Assembly (NCBI GenBank): GCA_024516035.1
Contig: CM044961.1
Coordinates: 32,349,051-32,413,050 of the forward strand
Length of the DNA stretch: 64,000 nt
DNA from: Bactericera cockerelli
Lineage: Eukaryota > Arthropoda > Insecta > Hemiptera > Triozidae
Reading direction: 5' to 3'
Shown: positions 41,235 to 51,165 of the stretch, piece after piece
Layout of the letters: each line of letters opens with the position of its first letter
Numbering within the stretch: the first letter of the stretch is position 1
Program-made: the position numbers and the translations under genes
Notes under the pieces: generated by a model
Told to the model about the DNA's origin: nothing
The model's database searches: none
What the model saw: the letters and a program-made list of their open reading frames with translations, nothing else

Positions 41235-41440
41235 CCTGGTTTTTAGATGTCTCCAAGGAACCCAACCAAGTGTCTACAAGGTAGGTTCATGTCAAACACT
41301 CTAGCAAAAGACCTATAAAAGTTTTCTGTATCCATTATCCTGGTTTTTAGATATCTCAGAGCAACCCCATCAAGTGTCTACAAGGAAGGCTCATGTCAGC
41401 ACACTCGCTAGAGACCTATATATATTCCTAGAATAACTCG
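41235..41440 (+). repeat. Direct duplication of ~105 bp
   Basis: ATCCTGGTTTTTAGAT-TCTC, AAGTGTCTACAAGG-AGG-TCATGTCA and AGACCTATA occur at about 41234 and again at about 41337 with ~85% identity. Confidence 0.8.
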
Positions 41441-41938
41441 CCAATTTCTTCGAACTCACGGCATCCCCATTACCAGACTCCAACTGTCTACAGCTCCATT
41501 AACATTTGTCTGGGATTGAAATTTCTCTTACAAGACATTTGGGAAGAAAGCTACAGAAAGAGGAATATTAGCTAATGTCTCACATGGAGTCCTTAAAAAC
41601 AGTAGTCGGCTAGTCGATTTTAATTGAGTGAGAATTTTTACAAATCTACAAATTGATGTCCTTGGAATGTTGTTGAACTGTTGACCTCTTGATTGTGAGC
41701 CGCAGAAGTCAGACACTTGTCGCTTGATGTAGTTTTCGTTTATAATTTTGAAATTTTTTGATGCGAAATTTTCTCTCTAGCGTATTTTTATGGCAAGTTA
41801 AAGTTGTCAAGATAAAGTTTTTTTTATCAGTTCTGAACCTGGGCCTCACTCCAGAAAGAATTCTCACTCTCAAAATCACCAAATATCTCTTTCAACTGTC
41901 AAATTACGTTCAACTAACCCAATCAGAGTGTTTTGTAT
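41441..41938. other. Unassigned unique-looking sequence
   Basis: Short open frames on both strands; no recognised feature. Confidence 0.35.
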
Positions 41939-42041
41939 AATAACACTCTTTAGTGGAAGGTATAACCACCAGGCGAGGTTAATGCTCAAAGCATTTTCTA
42001 CCACCTTACCCCCTCAAAGTCTTTTGCTTATGTGGTCACAA
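41939..42041 (-). repeat. SINE family A, tail part
   Basis: Plus reading: AACACTCTTTAGTGGAAGGT, ACCACCAGGCGAGGTTAATG, TATGTGGTCACAAACTT. No head. Confidence 0.8.
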
Positions 42042-42109
42042 ACTTTGAGGATTATGAGAGTGAGAAAGTTTTCTGTACTGAGACCCAGGGCACAATTTTT
42101 ATTATTATT

Positions 42110-42272
42110 AATAAACACTTATGTACCTACACTACAAATAATTATTATAACACAATGAAAAATGGAATCAATTACAATAAAAAGGAAAAAGAATAGAAAA
42201 ATATCTATGAACATATGTCCTAACTAAAGGGCGGGGTTATTGCCTAATGCATATGTCAATCTCTTCCACCCA
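42110..42272 (-). repeat. Family H repeat
   Basis: Ends (plus reading) TATGTCCTAACTAAAGGGCGGGGTTATTGCC (20-base core CTAACTAAAGGGCGGGGTTA) then CTCTTCCACCCAAACC. The 3' simple-sequence end is at the left. Confidence 0.75.
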
Positions 42273-42609
42273 AACCTTTTAGACGTTTTGACTGCGTTGT
42301 GGGATTTGGGACCTAAGCAGTTAGATCATTACATTAGCGTCGAACTCGTAACTTCAGCAACTTAGAGGTTGATGGTTTGGGTCCCGTCCAGCGCCAAACT
42401 TTAACTCTGAGAATAAATAACTGTGGATGAATAAGAAAGTTCAGAGCTTTCCTTTAGAGAGACTATCCTAATACCTAACCATAAACACTCGCTGTCTACA
42501 CATATTCTAAAACTTTGTAACAATTTCAAGCACATTCTCGTATAATTCTACCCTCTTGCTCCGAAGTGTCGAAACTTTTTTCAAAGTGAATTCTTTATAT
42601 GACAGAAAC
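42273..42609. other. Unassigned; one tRNA-like trace
   Basis: 42330-42400 (TTAGCGTCGAACTCGTAACT, GGTTTGGGTCCCG) loosely resembles a family B-type head, too weak to call. Confidence 0.3.
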
Positions 42610-43144
42610 ACGTTATACGAGTTGAGAGGGAGTAAGGAGAGGGAGAAGAGGAGGGAGAGGGAGAGAAGGAAAATGAGGAGGAGGAGAAGGACAAAAGGGG
42701 AGAGAGAGAATAAAAGAAGTAGAGAAGCAGTACCAAAGGAGAGAGGAGACGGTAAAATGGAAGAGTGGAGGAATAAAAGCAGAAGTTAAAGATAGAATTG
42801 AAATAAAATACAAAAGAAAGAGAAGTAATAGAAAGAAGAAAAAAGAATAGAGAGAAAAGAAGAGAAATTTTAAAGGGAAGAACGGAAATAAGGAGAAAAA
42901 GACACAAGAAAAAGAGGAAATTGAGAATGAGGAGAAGACAGAGAGAAGAAAAGAAATCGAAAAAAAAGAATAATAGAATTGTGGAGGATAAGGAGAGAAA
43001 CAAAAAATAAATATAAGTATGAGAACTGAGAAGAAGAAGAAGAAGGAAGAGGAGTAGGAGGACAAAGAAGAGGAGGAGGAAGAGGAGAAGGAGGAAGAGG
43101 AGAAGGAGGAAGAGGAGGAGGAAGAGGAGGAGGAAGAAGAGGAG

Positions 43145-43179
<35 letters not shown>

Positions 43180-43275
43180 AGAAGAGGAGGTAGAGGAGGA
43201 GGAAAAGTAGGAGGAGGAGGAAAATGAGAAAGTGGAAGAGGAGAAGGAAGAGTAGGAAGAGGAGAAGGAGGAGAG
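42610..43275. repeat. GA/GAA tract grading into (GGA)n
   Basis: 42620-43010 is A/G-rich with little order; 43030-43275 is a GAGGAGGAAGA-type triplet array of ~250 bp. Ser/Pro-rich minus-strand frames come from this. Confidence 0.9.
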
Positions 43276-43960
43276 AAAGTTAGAAGACCCCACAAACATG
43301 ACAAGTGCATGTGTGTTGTTTCGGAAGAAAAGTTAGGCGAAAGAAAAGCGTGAAGTTTTGACAAAACCTGAGATCTCAGTCTTCCCGCCCCGCCTTACTG
43401 GAGCAGACGTTGCTCTTCCACACGTGAGATGAGGAAGTGAGGCGGTGGAGAAGATAGCACAAGGCATCCTCAGAAAAAGAGAGGAAGAATGATTTTACTG
43501 TTGTTAGACAGTAAGTTTAGTGATGATGAGGATAAACCACTAACCAAAAATTTGAACCACCAACAGAAGATGAGATTCAAATCCAAGCGTTGACAAAAAT
43601 TGGAAAAATAAAATAAAATAAAGAGTAGCAGAAAAAAGAAAATGAAAATATTATGTTGACATTTATAATTTGAATAATCCTTGCCCAATCCAGGCTGGCT
43701 GAGGTTCTGCGGAGTTGAGCTGGTTAGTTCATAATTTGGTTTCGTAATATGGTTACAGATGTTTGTACTCAAATAAATAAATTCTATACTCTAATAAATA
43801 AAGAGGTGCTTTGTTAAAATGTTGGCATAATGGGACTACCTGTCTTGCGCTGACAGTCTAAATCTAAATAAAGCACTACTTATACCTATGTTTATTAGGG
43901 ACACCTACCCTTGCACCTTATCAATTGAGCATCGACGGACTATGACACGCGACTCATTTT
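43276..43960. other. Unassigned; weak SINE F trace
   Basis: At about 43683-43715 CCCAATCCAGGCTGGCTGAG GTT resembles the F/G central domain, but flanks do not follow. No gene. Confidence 0.35.
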
Positions 43961-43962
43961 CA

Positions 43963-43995
<33 letters not shown>

Positions 43996-44258
43996 TGAGT
44001 GTTTCATAACCTTTTTTATTTCATAGCCATGAAACAGGAGCTACTATAGACGCTCGTGGTCTGTGTTGTAGCCTGCCCATCCCGTAGTATGCCTCCCCTC
44101 TGATGGGCGAGAAGTGCCACAATACTTCCCATTTAGGTGCTGGGTCAACACGAGCGCACCGGAATGTATCCCTTACAAACAACTGTAACCAAATTTTGAA
44201 TACAAATTTTTGTCGGCGCGGGGGTTCGAACCTGGGACCTTTGAGCTATTCATTTGCG
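43961..44258 (-). repeat. SINE family D, nearly complete, with 30-nt poly(T)
   Basis: The T-run at 43961-43990 is the poly(A) tail of this minus-strand copy. Then AAGATGAGTGTTTCATAACC, CATGAAACAGGAGCTACTAT, CCCATCCCGTAGTATGCCTC, TCTGATGGGCGAGAAGTGCC, GGTGCTGGGTCAACACGAGC and GGGGTTCGAACCTGGGACCT (T-arm, with its complement). The 5' half of the tRNA head is truncated. The long clean tail suggests a fairly young copy. Confidence 0.85.
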
Positions 44259-44591
44259 TATTACTTTCAATTACTCGAAATTATTACTTTCATTTACTTT
44301 CAAGGTTCTTAAACATTCTCCACCGAAATAAATGACAGAAGTCTTTAGATTTCTTTCCGCCTCAACTGAATATGACAGCAAATCCAATGACACTGAACCT
44401 CAGAGGCTTCCATCTCACAGAACTAAGGTATTTGGAGGGTCCTTTCATGTTTCTGCTGTCGTGTCTATTTATTGCTAGTTATGAGTCCTCCTTAAAAGGT
44501 TCAAGGCTGAAGAAACTAGTACAAAGTTATTAATTTGAAAGAGCTTATGAATTGAGAATTCTGCTACTATAAAGAAAACCTAAAAATCACC
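44259..44591. other. Unassigned sequence
   Basis: No feature recognised. Confidence 0.4.
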
Positions 44592-44806
44592 GTGCACTGG
44601 TAGTCGAGTGGTTAAGGCCCCAGTCTGGTAATTTAGGTAGCTTATAGAGATCCGTTGGTTCTAATCCCACCTAATGCATGAAATTTTCCTCGTTTATATC
44701 AGCTTGTGACCACATAATCATAAGACTCTGATGATTAGGTGGTATTAGAAAATGGTTTCAGCATTAACCTCGCCTGGTGGTTACATTCCACTAAAGAATA
44801 TTATTG
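44592..44806 (+). repeat. SINE family A copy
   Basis: GTGCACTGGTAGTCGAGTGG, ATCCGTTGGTTCTAATCCCA (box B altered to TTCTAATC), GACCACATAATCATAAGACT and ATTAACCTCGCCTGGTGGTT. Confidence 0.85.
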
Positions 44807-44882
44807 TAATTATTATTATTTAAAAAAATATACTCATTACTTTCATACTCAATTTAAAATAATACATTCTAAAACCGCACTA

Positions 44883-45129
44883 GCCAGCGTCGATGGCATG
44901 TTGAATACACCGGTTCCCTTCAGAACACCGAAGTTAAGCGACATCCAGCGAGGTTAAGACTTGGATGGGTGACCATTCAAATTCTAATTCTCGTGACGCT
45001 GGCTTTTCCCGGCCCCACTCAGGCTGGGTGAGGTCAATGTGAGTAGCAGGTTTGTGAGTTTCCTGCGAATGGAGGGTAAAACCCCCGTCGTGATATGACC
45101 ATGGCAGTTGAAAGCGACGTTAAACCCCA

Positions 45130-45170
<41 letters not shown>
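44883..45170 (+). repeat. 5S rRNA-derived SINE (family F), young full-length copy with TSD
   Basis: The first ~120 bases follow insect 5S rRNA from end to end: GCCAGCGTCGATGGCATGTT, GAATACACCGGTT, CACCGAAGTTAAGCGACATC, GAGGTTAAGACTTGGATGGG TGACC, closing with GACGCTGGCTT. This retains the 5S internal promoter region, a SINE3-type organisation. Then the central domain (CACTCAGGCTGGGTGAGGTC, stem GCAGG to CCTGC, GCGAATGGAGGGT), stem CGTCG to CGACG, and GTTAAACCCCACTT plus ~38 A. The target-site duplication is AAAACCGCACTA at 44871-44882 and before 45181. Only one base differs from the 56714 copy over 250 bp. Confidence 0.95.
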
Positions 45171-45174
<4 letters not shown>

Positions 45175-45224
45175 GCACTACTCACTCATTTAGAAAAGAG
45201 AGTGTACCAAGATATGTGCGCGAG

Positions 45225-45340
45225 TGAGAGAGAGAGAGAGCGCGCGTATGTGTTGTGAGAACAACACAACATTTTGCCTGTGATTAACATAATTTAGAAG
45301 GAGAAAAAAAAAAAAAATCCTTCACGACGACATGAGATGA
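45225..45340. other. Unassigned with short GA and GCGCGC run
   Basis: GAGAGAGAGAGAGCGCGCGT lies at about 45228. No gene. Confidence 0.4.
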
Positions 45341-45364
45341 AAGTTACAAGTATTTTATATAAAC

Positions 45365-45850
45365 AAGATAAGAAGGGGAGAAACTTTGAAATTGGGGGAG
45401 GAGAAAGAGGAGGAGGAGATAAGGAAAAGGGTGACTTAGATAAAGGTAAGAAGAGAGAGAGTAGAAGGATGAGATAAACGAAAGGGTGACTTAGATAAAG
45501 AGAGGAGGAGAAGGAGGAGAAGAAGGAGGAGATAAGGGAAAGGAAAACTTAGATAAAGGGAGGAAGAGGAGGAAGAAAAAGAGGAAGAGATAAGGGACAG
45601 GGTGACTTAGATAAAGAGAGGAGGGAAAGGAGGAGGATATAAGGGAAAGGAAAACTTAGATAACGGGAGGAAGAGGAGAAGGAAGAATGGATCAGGGTAA
45701 GATAAAGAACAGAACACAGAAGGAAAGAGAGAGGAGAGAGGGAGAGAATGAGAGAAACAGAGAGAGAGAAAAAGCGAAGGAGAGGGAGAGAAAGAGACAG
45801 GGAGAGAATGAGAGAAGGAGAGAGGGAGAGAGAGAAGGAGAAAAAGAGAG
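45365..45850. repeat. Purine-rich minisatellite and GA tract
   Basis: GGTGACTTAGATAAAG and GGAAAACTTAGATAA-GGGAGG recur at roughly 60-bp spacing (45431, 45486, 45546, 45601, 45649), followed by irregular GA. Confidence 0.85.
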
Positions 45851-46592
45851 TTAAGAACTCAGTGGTGTGTGGTTTTTTTCAAGCTTAATTTACATTTTCT
45901 TTAATACAATAAACACTTGAAAGCAACGTCTTGCTAAAGGACTACAAAAGGAGTACAGCCAGACTAACTAACAGTGTCCCAAGGTAACTAACAACCAGGC
46001 TAACTAACAGTTTCTGAAGGGCTTAATGGCTTAAAAACTGCCCTATTAAGTCTAATTGCTCCCCATACAAAGTGCTAATTGCTCCCCATGCTCATACCAC
46101 CACCCTTCCAACTTGCTCCCCCACTATAGAACAATCAAATCCGCCACTGGTCGCTGCGGGGGCAGGCAGGGGCAATTTCCTCTCGTCCCACAAGCAACGT
46201 GGAGCAGAACTTCTTATCAGGGATTCAAGGATCACGTCTCACGAGGCATCACGGCGGTGTTGCCACGGCGGTGACAGTCGGTGTCATTCGGTGACAGTTG
46301 AAGAAAGCGAAAAGTTTTTCGAATGCCGAAAAGAACTTGGAAATTTAGTTTAAAATGTGTCTCTCTTTGTATTGGGGCGTTCTTCACTTCTCAGCCGAGG
46401 GTTTTAATCTTCAGTATCTACTTCTTCTTCTTCTTTTACTCTGTCTTATCCCGCTCAAGTAGGGGCGAGGTTGTTCAACCTTATGGTTGAGGTTGAGATC
46501 GGTAACTGAGATTAACTATCAATGCACGGTGTAGAGTTGTAGAGAGCTGATTGTTTAATAGTAAATAAACACCGAAAAGGCATTGGATATAT
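45851..46592. other. Low-repeat island, GC-richer at 46130-46290
   Basis: TAACTAACA-CCAGGCTAACTAAC type words repeat near 45965-46010 and TAATTGCTCCCCAT repeats at 46051 and 46078. 46140-46290 is GC-rich (CGCTGCGGGGGCAGGCAGGG, CACGGCGGTGTTGCCACGGC) with a 93-codon open frame at 46072-46353 that has no recognisable domain. It could be an exon or promoter-proximal region, or unrelated unique DNA. Confidence 0.25.
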
Positions 46593-46816
46593 TGCACTGG
46601 CATTCAAGTGGTTAACGCTCTAGTCTGGTATTCCAGGTAGCGTAGGGATCCGTTGGTTCGAATCCCACCCAGTGCATGCTTTTTTCCTCATTAATTTAAG
46701 TTTGTGACCACATAATCATAACACTTTGAGGGCGAGTCGGTAGAAAATGCTACGAGTATTAACCTCGCCTGGTGTTTACCTTCCACTAAAGAGTATTATT
46801 GTATTATTATTATTAT
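46593..46816 (+). repeat. SINE family A, well preserved reference copy
   Basis: TGCACTGGCATTCAAGTGGT, AGCGTAGGGATCCGTTGGTT with perfect box B GGTTCGAATCCC, CCCAGTGCATG closing the acceptor-like stem with the 5' GCACTGG, then TGACCACATAATCATAACAC, TATTAACCTCGCC and the (ATT)n end. Five-prime GCACTGG and three-prime CCAGTGC pair as an acceptor stem, supporting tRNA origin. Confidence 0.9.
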
Positions 46817-46844
46817 TACTTCGTCAGTAAGGCCACTAAAGAGT

Positions 46845-47051
46845 GTCCCGGTAGCTCAGTGCTAAAGGCGGCACTCTTTGAATCCAGAGATTCCAGAAGT
46901 CGCGGGTTCGAAACCCAGCCGGGACATGACAAGTTATCCTCCCATTTGGGATTTTTACCACCTAATAATACGACTTGGGCTTACTGCTGGAATAATGGGA
47001 TTTAATAGTCCCAATCGGGCAGTATAAATAAAGCGATATTATTATTATTAT
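46845..47051 (+). repeat. SINE family C, full length with intact acceptor stem
   Basis: The 5' GTCCCGG pairs with CCGGGAC at 46919-46925. TAGCTCAGTGC is D-arm-like and GGGTTCGAAACCC is a canonical T-arm. The ~10-nt extra segment (AGATTCCAG) resembles an enlarged variable region. The body and tail are as in 10681-10883. It could be misread as a tRNA gene by a scanner. Confidence 0.85.
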
Positions 47052-47365
47052 GATAACAATTAGGATGGTTAATGGACTGATCGATGTCAATGACTCCTAG
47101 GTTGATTATTTTGAAATCCACCTGATATCGTGGGAACCACTACCGTCCACCTGAGGGATTGGATTTGGCAAAAGGTGATTAACAGGTGATTAGGTATAAC
47201 ACGGGATCCCTGCAACAATTAGCCAATTGTTCTTCCTATAACCATTTAAGTGTTGAGTCAGTGGGTCAATGTTCTTCCTAGGTCATTGTGTGTTGTTTTA
47301 AAACATTTAACTATAGAAGGGAAATGAGTTATTAAACAGAGTGAAGTGGCAGAGAATGCCTAAGG
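47052..47365. other. Unassigned sequence
   Basis: Contains AACAGGTGATTAGGTATAAC and similar AGGTGATTAACAGGTGATTA tandem words. No gene. Confidence 0.4.
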
Positions 47366-48246
47366 TACAGGGTGGCGCAGCTATGCCTCGTGAATTTAAA
47401 ACAGTCGTCAAATCGTCAATGTTGAAGGTATCGGGTTGAAATAAATTTTAAAATGTTCAGTAACAAGGGGATTTTATTTAGGAAAAAGAAAATTCAATTA
47501 TGAAAAATGATGTCCATCAAATGCCTTCCTTCTTTGGCGATGCATTCTTGGAGTCGGTCCTTCACATTTCCCATTGCTTGCTCCAGCATATCGGTTGGAA
47601 TTCCTCGAATTTCAGTCTCAATGGAAGCCTTTAACTCCTGAAGGGTGCGAGGTTTATTGGTGCACACTTTCCCTTTCAAATTACCCCATAAAAAGAAGTC
47701 ACAAACCGGGCCAATCCATGTCTCCGTTACGCGAAATGAGATGCCCTGGGAACAGAGTGCGTAAAGCCTGCATGGATATTCTTGCCGTGTGTGCAGATGC
47801 CCTATCTTGCTGAAACCACATTTAATCTGTATCGTAGTCGTTTTGTTCGAGTTGTGGAATCAAGAATTCTTCAATCATTCGTCCATAACGCACAGAATTC
47901 ACCGTAGTCACCTGCCCCCTTTCATCTTCAAAAAAAAAGGTCCAATAATTCCCAGCTTGGAGACCCCACACCAAATGGTTACTTTATCTCTGTGGAGGGA
48001 ACAGCACCACGATGTAGGACGTTGAAATGGAGGCGGAAGGCGCGCGTGACTTTAACGATAGATTCGTTATTTTGCAAAAATTGCTCTACAGCGAAAACAG
48101 GATGCTCCACGGACCTGGTCGGCATTGTTATTGAAACTGAACATCCTACCTTTCAAGAGGGGTTGGCTGTCGACCCCGTCATCCCCTCCGTTCGGTCGTA
48201 CTAACCGTTTCAAAAACACGAGAACCAGCGGCGCCACACTGCATTA
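47366..48246. mobile_element. Tc1/mariner-like transposon, internally deleted
   Basis: Imperfect inverted ends of about 40 bp: TACAGGGTGGCGCAGCTATG at 47366 and, at the other end, the complement of TGCAGTGTGGCGCCGCTGG. TA lies at the boundaries. The interior holds a broken transposase on the minus strand. At about 880 bp it is shorter than a full element of 1.2-1.4 kb. Confidence 0.8.
47494..48205 (-). pseudogene. Tc1/mariner-superfamily transposase pseudogene
   Basis: Reading on the minus strand across frames: an N-terminal piece with AVEQFLQNNESIVKVTRAFR (helix-turn-helix region), then a deletion of roughly 100 residues, then the catalytic part with VTIWCGVSKLGIIGPFFF, FLIPQLEQ, MWFQQDRASAHTAR (second catalytic Asp in QQD) and the C-terminal KPRTLQELKASIETEIRGIP to MDIIFHN. 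An in-frame TAA precedes MWFQQD, and the segment that should hold SPDL.CDFFLW is deleted apart from the end of it. Family: DDE transposases that cut and paste at TA. Not functional; the exact subfamily is not assigned. Confidence 0.85.
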
Positions 48247-48297
48247 CCTTCGCCCGAATACAAAACAATTGCAATTAAATATTAATGATGTTCTTTA

Positions 48298-49020
48298 TTA
48301 CTTCCGAGAAATTTCTAATATTAGAAATCGGAAGTATTGTGTTCGTTTTTGTAAAAAAAAATGTTTTTTTGCTCCGATTTCAATTTTTTTCATATTTCTG
48401 GACGTTTCATAACCTCCTGAGCAAATTTGGTTTTGTGTCCGTCTGTCGGTCCGTCGGTCTGTCGGTCTGTCTGTCGGTCTGTTAAAACGATTCCTTGTAA
48501 CGCGCAAATCTCGGAAACTACTCGACCGATTTTGATGAAATTTTGCACACATCTAGGAGACATTCTGTAGATGGTCCCATTTTAAATTCATTGAATTCGT
48601 ACTAGCGGTTCTTGGTGAAAGAGACCATGCGCCTGACCACTAACTTTTTACTTAAACGCTTATATCTCGTGAACGGTACACCCGATTTTAATGAAATTTT
48701 GTATGGTTATGCATATTATTGTTTTACATAGGTTATTTATATTTATTTTTAAATTAATTATAATTTGACTCTGATATTTAAGAAAATCCAAAATTTTGGA
48801 CAAAGAAGTCAAAAAATAAGGACCACGACTTGCCGATACAGAATTTTTTGTAGAATCTAGAATGTAGAAAAAATAATATTCTACCATTTAAAACAAATTT
48901 GAAGAAAATCGGTTGAGCCGTTTTAGAGATACAAGTAATTTTCTAAAAAAATCTCAAAATTGGCACGTGTTTACAATGTGAAGCAATCACGAGGAAGTAT
49001 TGTGTCCATAATTGGCAGTG
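48298..49020 (-). mobile_element. Element E, second full-length copy
   Basis: Same ends as 29905-30630 in opposite orientation: TTACTTCCGAGAAATTTCTA with the TTTCTAATATTAGAAA palindrome at the left, and ATTATGGACACAATACTTCC complement ending GGCAGTG at 49020. Length 723 versus 726 bp. The internal plus/minus modules and the GTCTGTCGGTC microsatellite are in the same order. No coding capacity. It lies 52 bp from the Tc1-like element. Confidence 0.85.
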
Positions 49021-49155
49021 TTTTTTTTTGTTGTACGTACCTATTTCTAAGTTTTTTTAAAAAAAATATTGTTATTAATTTGTTGTTGTTGATTGTTTTG
49101 TAAAAAAAAAGTGTAAATAAATAAAATTAAATAGATAAATATTTTGGACCTAAAT

Positions 49156-49265
49156 ACCGACCTCAGTAGCTTGATCGATAAGGCGGCGGACTTGTGACCT
49201 GGAGGTCGGTGGTTCAAGAGCCAGTAGTTGTCATATCACGAAAGTGATTAACACAAATATGATAT
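49156..49265 (+). repeat. SINE family B, body-deleted
   Basis: ACCGACCTCAGTAGCTTGAT, GGTCGGTGGTTCAAGAGCC, then directly CATATCACGAAAGTGATTAA and CACAAATATGAT. Confidence 0.85.
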
Positions 49266-49294
49266 TCTCTTTTTTCTTAGTTTAGATCTAAATA

Positions 49295-49460
49295 ATAATT
49301 TGTCATAGGCAATAACCCCGCCCTTTTGTTAGAACATATGTGTGTATATGTATATTTATCTACTTTCCCCTTGAATTGTTTATATTGTTTCCATTTTTTT
49401 TTTTTTTTTTTTTGTCTTGTTATCTAATAAAGTCTTGTTATCTAATAAAGAATTCAATAA
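49295..49460 (+). repeat. Family H repeat, 5' truncated
   Basis: GGCAATAACCCCGCCCTTTT, TTAGAACATATG, TTGTTTATATTGTTTCC, poly-T, and ATCTAATAAAG present twice (GTCTTGTTATCTAATAAAG duplicated) before (AAT)n. Confidence 0.8.
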
Positions 49461-49602
49461 TAAAAAAAACAACTCCTTCATATAAAATCTTCAACCTGAC
49501 TCCTGACTTCCATCGCCTCCTGGCCCCTCGCATACACATACTATGGGCTCTCACTATTGCAATGTCTATCCTTGCTCGTTCTTTTGAGTAGATCTATGTT
49601 AT

Positions 49603-49709
49603 GAAATTAATGAGGAAAAATTCATGCACTGGGTGGAAGTCGAACCAACGGATCCCTACGCTCCCTGGATTACCAGACTAGCGCGTTAACCACTTGACTA
49701 TCAGTGCAC
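49603..49709 (-). repeat. SINE family A, tRNA-like head only
   Basis: From the minus strand: GTGCACTGATAGTCAAGTGG, TTAACGCGCTAGTCTGGTAA, CGTAGGGATCCGTTGGTTCG, CCCAGTGCATGAATTTTTCC; truncated before the CACATAATAATA segment. Confidence 0.85.
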
Positions 49710-50010
49710 TTGACTTCGAATGCAATGGTTCACTATATTAAGGTCATATTAAATCGCCTGTAAGAAAAACATCCTTGGTAAAGTCATCATACGACTTTCT
49801 AATAGTTAGGTCATGGAACCTTGGAAGGTCATTAATGACGTAGAAAAACTGAAATAATCAGCAATTGACGTCAAAGACTTTGTCACCGGATGAATTATAT
49901 CATTTTCCCTGAAATTTGTGAGAACCAAGACCAGTAATAATTATTTATTAAGTACTTGAAATAGAACTATTTAGTATGTTCTCCACACATTCTCATGTTT
50001 ACCTCCACTG
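49710..50010. other. Unassigned sequence
   Basis: Nothing recognised. Confidence 0.4.
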
Positions 50011-50118
50011 AGCGGACGAAAAGCTCAGTGGTTAAGCTGTCGCTTGCCATGCGGAAGGTCCCGTGTTCAAACTACCGTTCAAAAAATTATATTCAAAATT
50101 TAGTTACACTTGTTTGTT
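50011..50118 (+). repeat. SINE family D, 5' part
   Basis: AGCGGACGAAAAGCTCAGTG, TCGCTTGCCATGCGGAAGGT (tRNA-Gly-like anticodon arm), T-arm decayed to CGTGTTCAAACTACC, then ATTCAAAATTTAGTTACACT and TGTTTG where the copy breaks. Confidence 0.8.
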
Positions 50119-50204
50119 TTTTTTTTTCAAACACGACGGTGGGAAAGGAATATGGAAGGTAGAAGATGCATTGTTTAGTTGGTTTAGGTTGAAGAATAAA
50201 GCAT

Positions 50205-50450
50205 GTGTGGTAGAGGCAGAGTAGGGGAGGGAGAAGAAGAAGGATAGAGAAAGAGAGGGACGGAGGGAGATAAAGAGAGAGGTAGGGATGGAGATGGGGA
50301 GAGAGAGAAGGAGAAAGAGAGAGAGAGAGAGAGGGAGGGAGGGAGGTAAAGAGGGAGGTAGTGATGGAGATAGGGAGAAAAAGAAGGAGAAAGAGAAAGA
50401 AAAGAGAGAGAGAGAGATAAAGAGACAGAGAGAGGTATAGGAATGGAGAT

Positions 50451-50485
<35 letters not shown>

Positions 50486-50740
50486 AAAGACTGAGAGAGA
50501 TATGGAAAGAGAGAAAGAGAGAGAGAGAGAGGGAGTGAGAGAGAGAGGAGGGAAGAGGATGTAACATATTGTTCTGGAGAAAATTTTAAATGAGAGAAAA
50601 ATTTACTTTTTTTGTTTTTCTCTTATATTCTTCTCTCTCCTATCCTCTCTCTCTCTCTCCCTCTGTCAGTCTTTTTAGCGTATCCTAAACTCTCATATTT
50701 TTGTTTCTTATCTCTCTCTCTCTCTCTCCTATATTTGCTC
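50205..50740. repeat. GA tract (to 50560) and CT tract (50630-50735)
   Basis: AGAGAGGTAGGGATGGAGAT, GGTAGTGATGGAGATAGGGA and GGTATAGGAATGGAGATAGG recur about every 75-85 bp within the GA tract. The purine strand switches to the opposite strand at about 50600. Confidence 0.9.
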
Positions 50741-50883
50741 TTGGTCTGTCAAAAGTACTGTTTTTCTATTTCATTCTCTATCTTTGTCACCCTTCTTTCA
50801 TTCTCTCTTCACCTGTCCAAATGGTTTAATTTAATAGTTTTACCAAAGACCAAATTATAGAACAGGATTAAAATTAAGATAAG

Positions 50884-50952
50884 CCACACCTTCCATCTAG
50901 TCAGAGTTTCAACCAATCACAGCTCACTAGTCACTATAGCCCGACTTGAGGG
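50884..50952 (+). repeat. Dispersed repeat shared with 35690-35751
   Basis: GTTTCAACCAATCACAGCTC and CACTATAGCCCGACTTGAGG. Confidence 0.6.
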
Positions 50953-50987
50953 ACAATTTGTGTTATCATTTAATCCTGTCTAAAACA

Positions 50988-51165
50988 GGGTTGGGTGGAA
51001 GAGATTGCCACAGGTAATAACGCCCGCCCTGTAGGTAGGACAGATCTTTATTCTCTTTTTTGTTCTTGTTTCCTTGCTCAATCTATTTATTTTTTCTTTA
51101 TAATTTCATTGTATTTTCCTGTATATGTTTTTGTCTTACCTACTAATAAAGCATAATACCTATAT
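50988..51165 (+). repeat. Family H repeat, complete
   Basis: GGGTTGGGTGGAAGAGATTG, CCACAGGTAATAACGCCCGCC (one shift in the C-run), ATCTATTTATTTTTTCTTTA and TACTAATAAAGCATA. Confidence 0.85.

Noticed and set aside
42613..43299. Poly-Ser frame on the minus strand
   Set aside because: Direct translation of the (GGA)n array; other frames give Pro/Leu-rich or mixed low-complexity frames.
43675..43765. Another 5S-SINE copy
   Set aside because: Only about 25 bases resemble the central domain; flanking family sequence is absent.
44883..45005. A genuine 5S rRNA gene
   Set aside because: The head diverges from insect 5S rRNA at many positions, is followed by a SINE body and poly(A), and is flanked by a target duplication.
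46072..46353. A coding first exon in the GC-richer island
   Set aside because: Two overlapping frames are open, no recognisable domain or convincing splice donor; left as unassigned.
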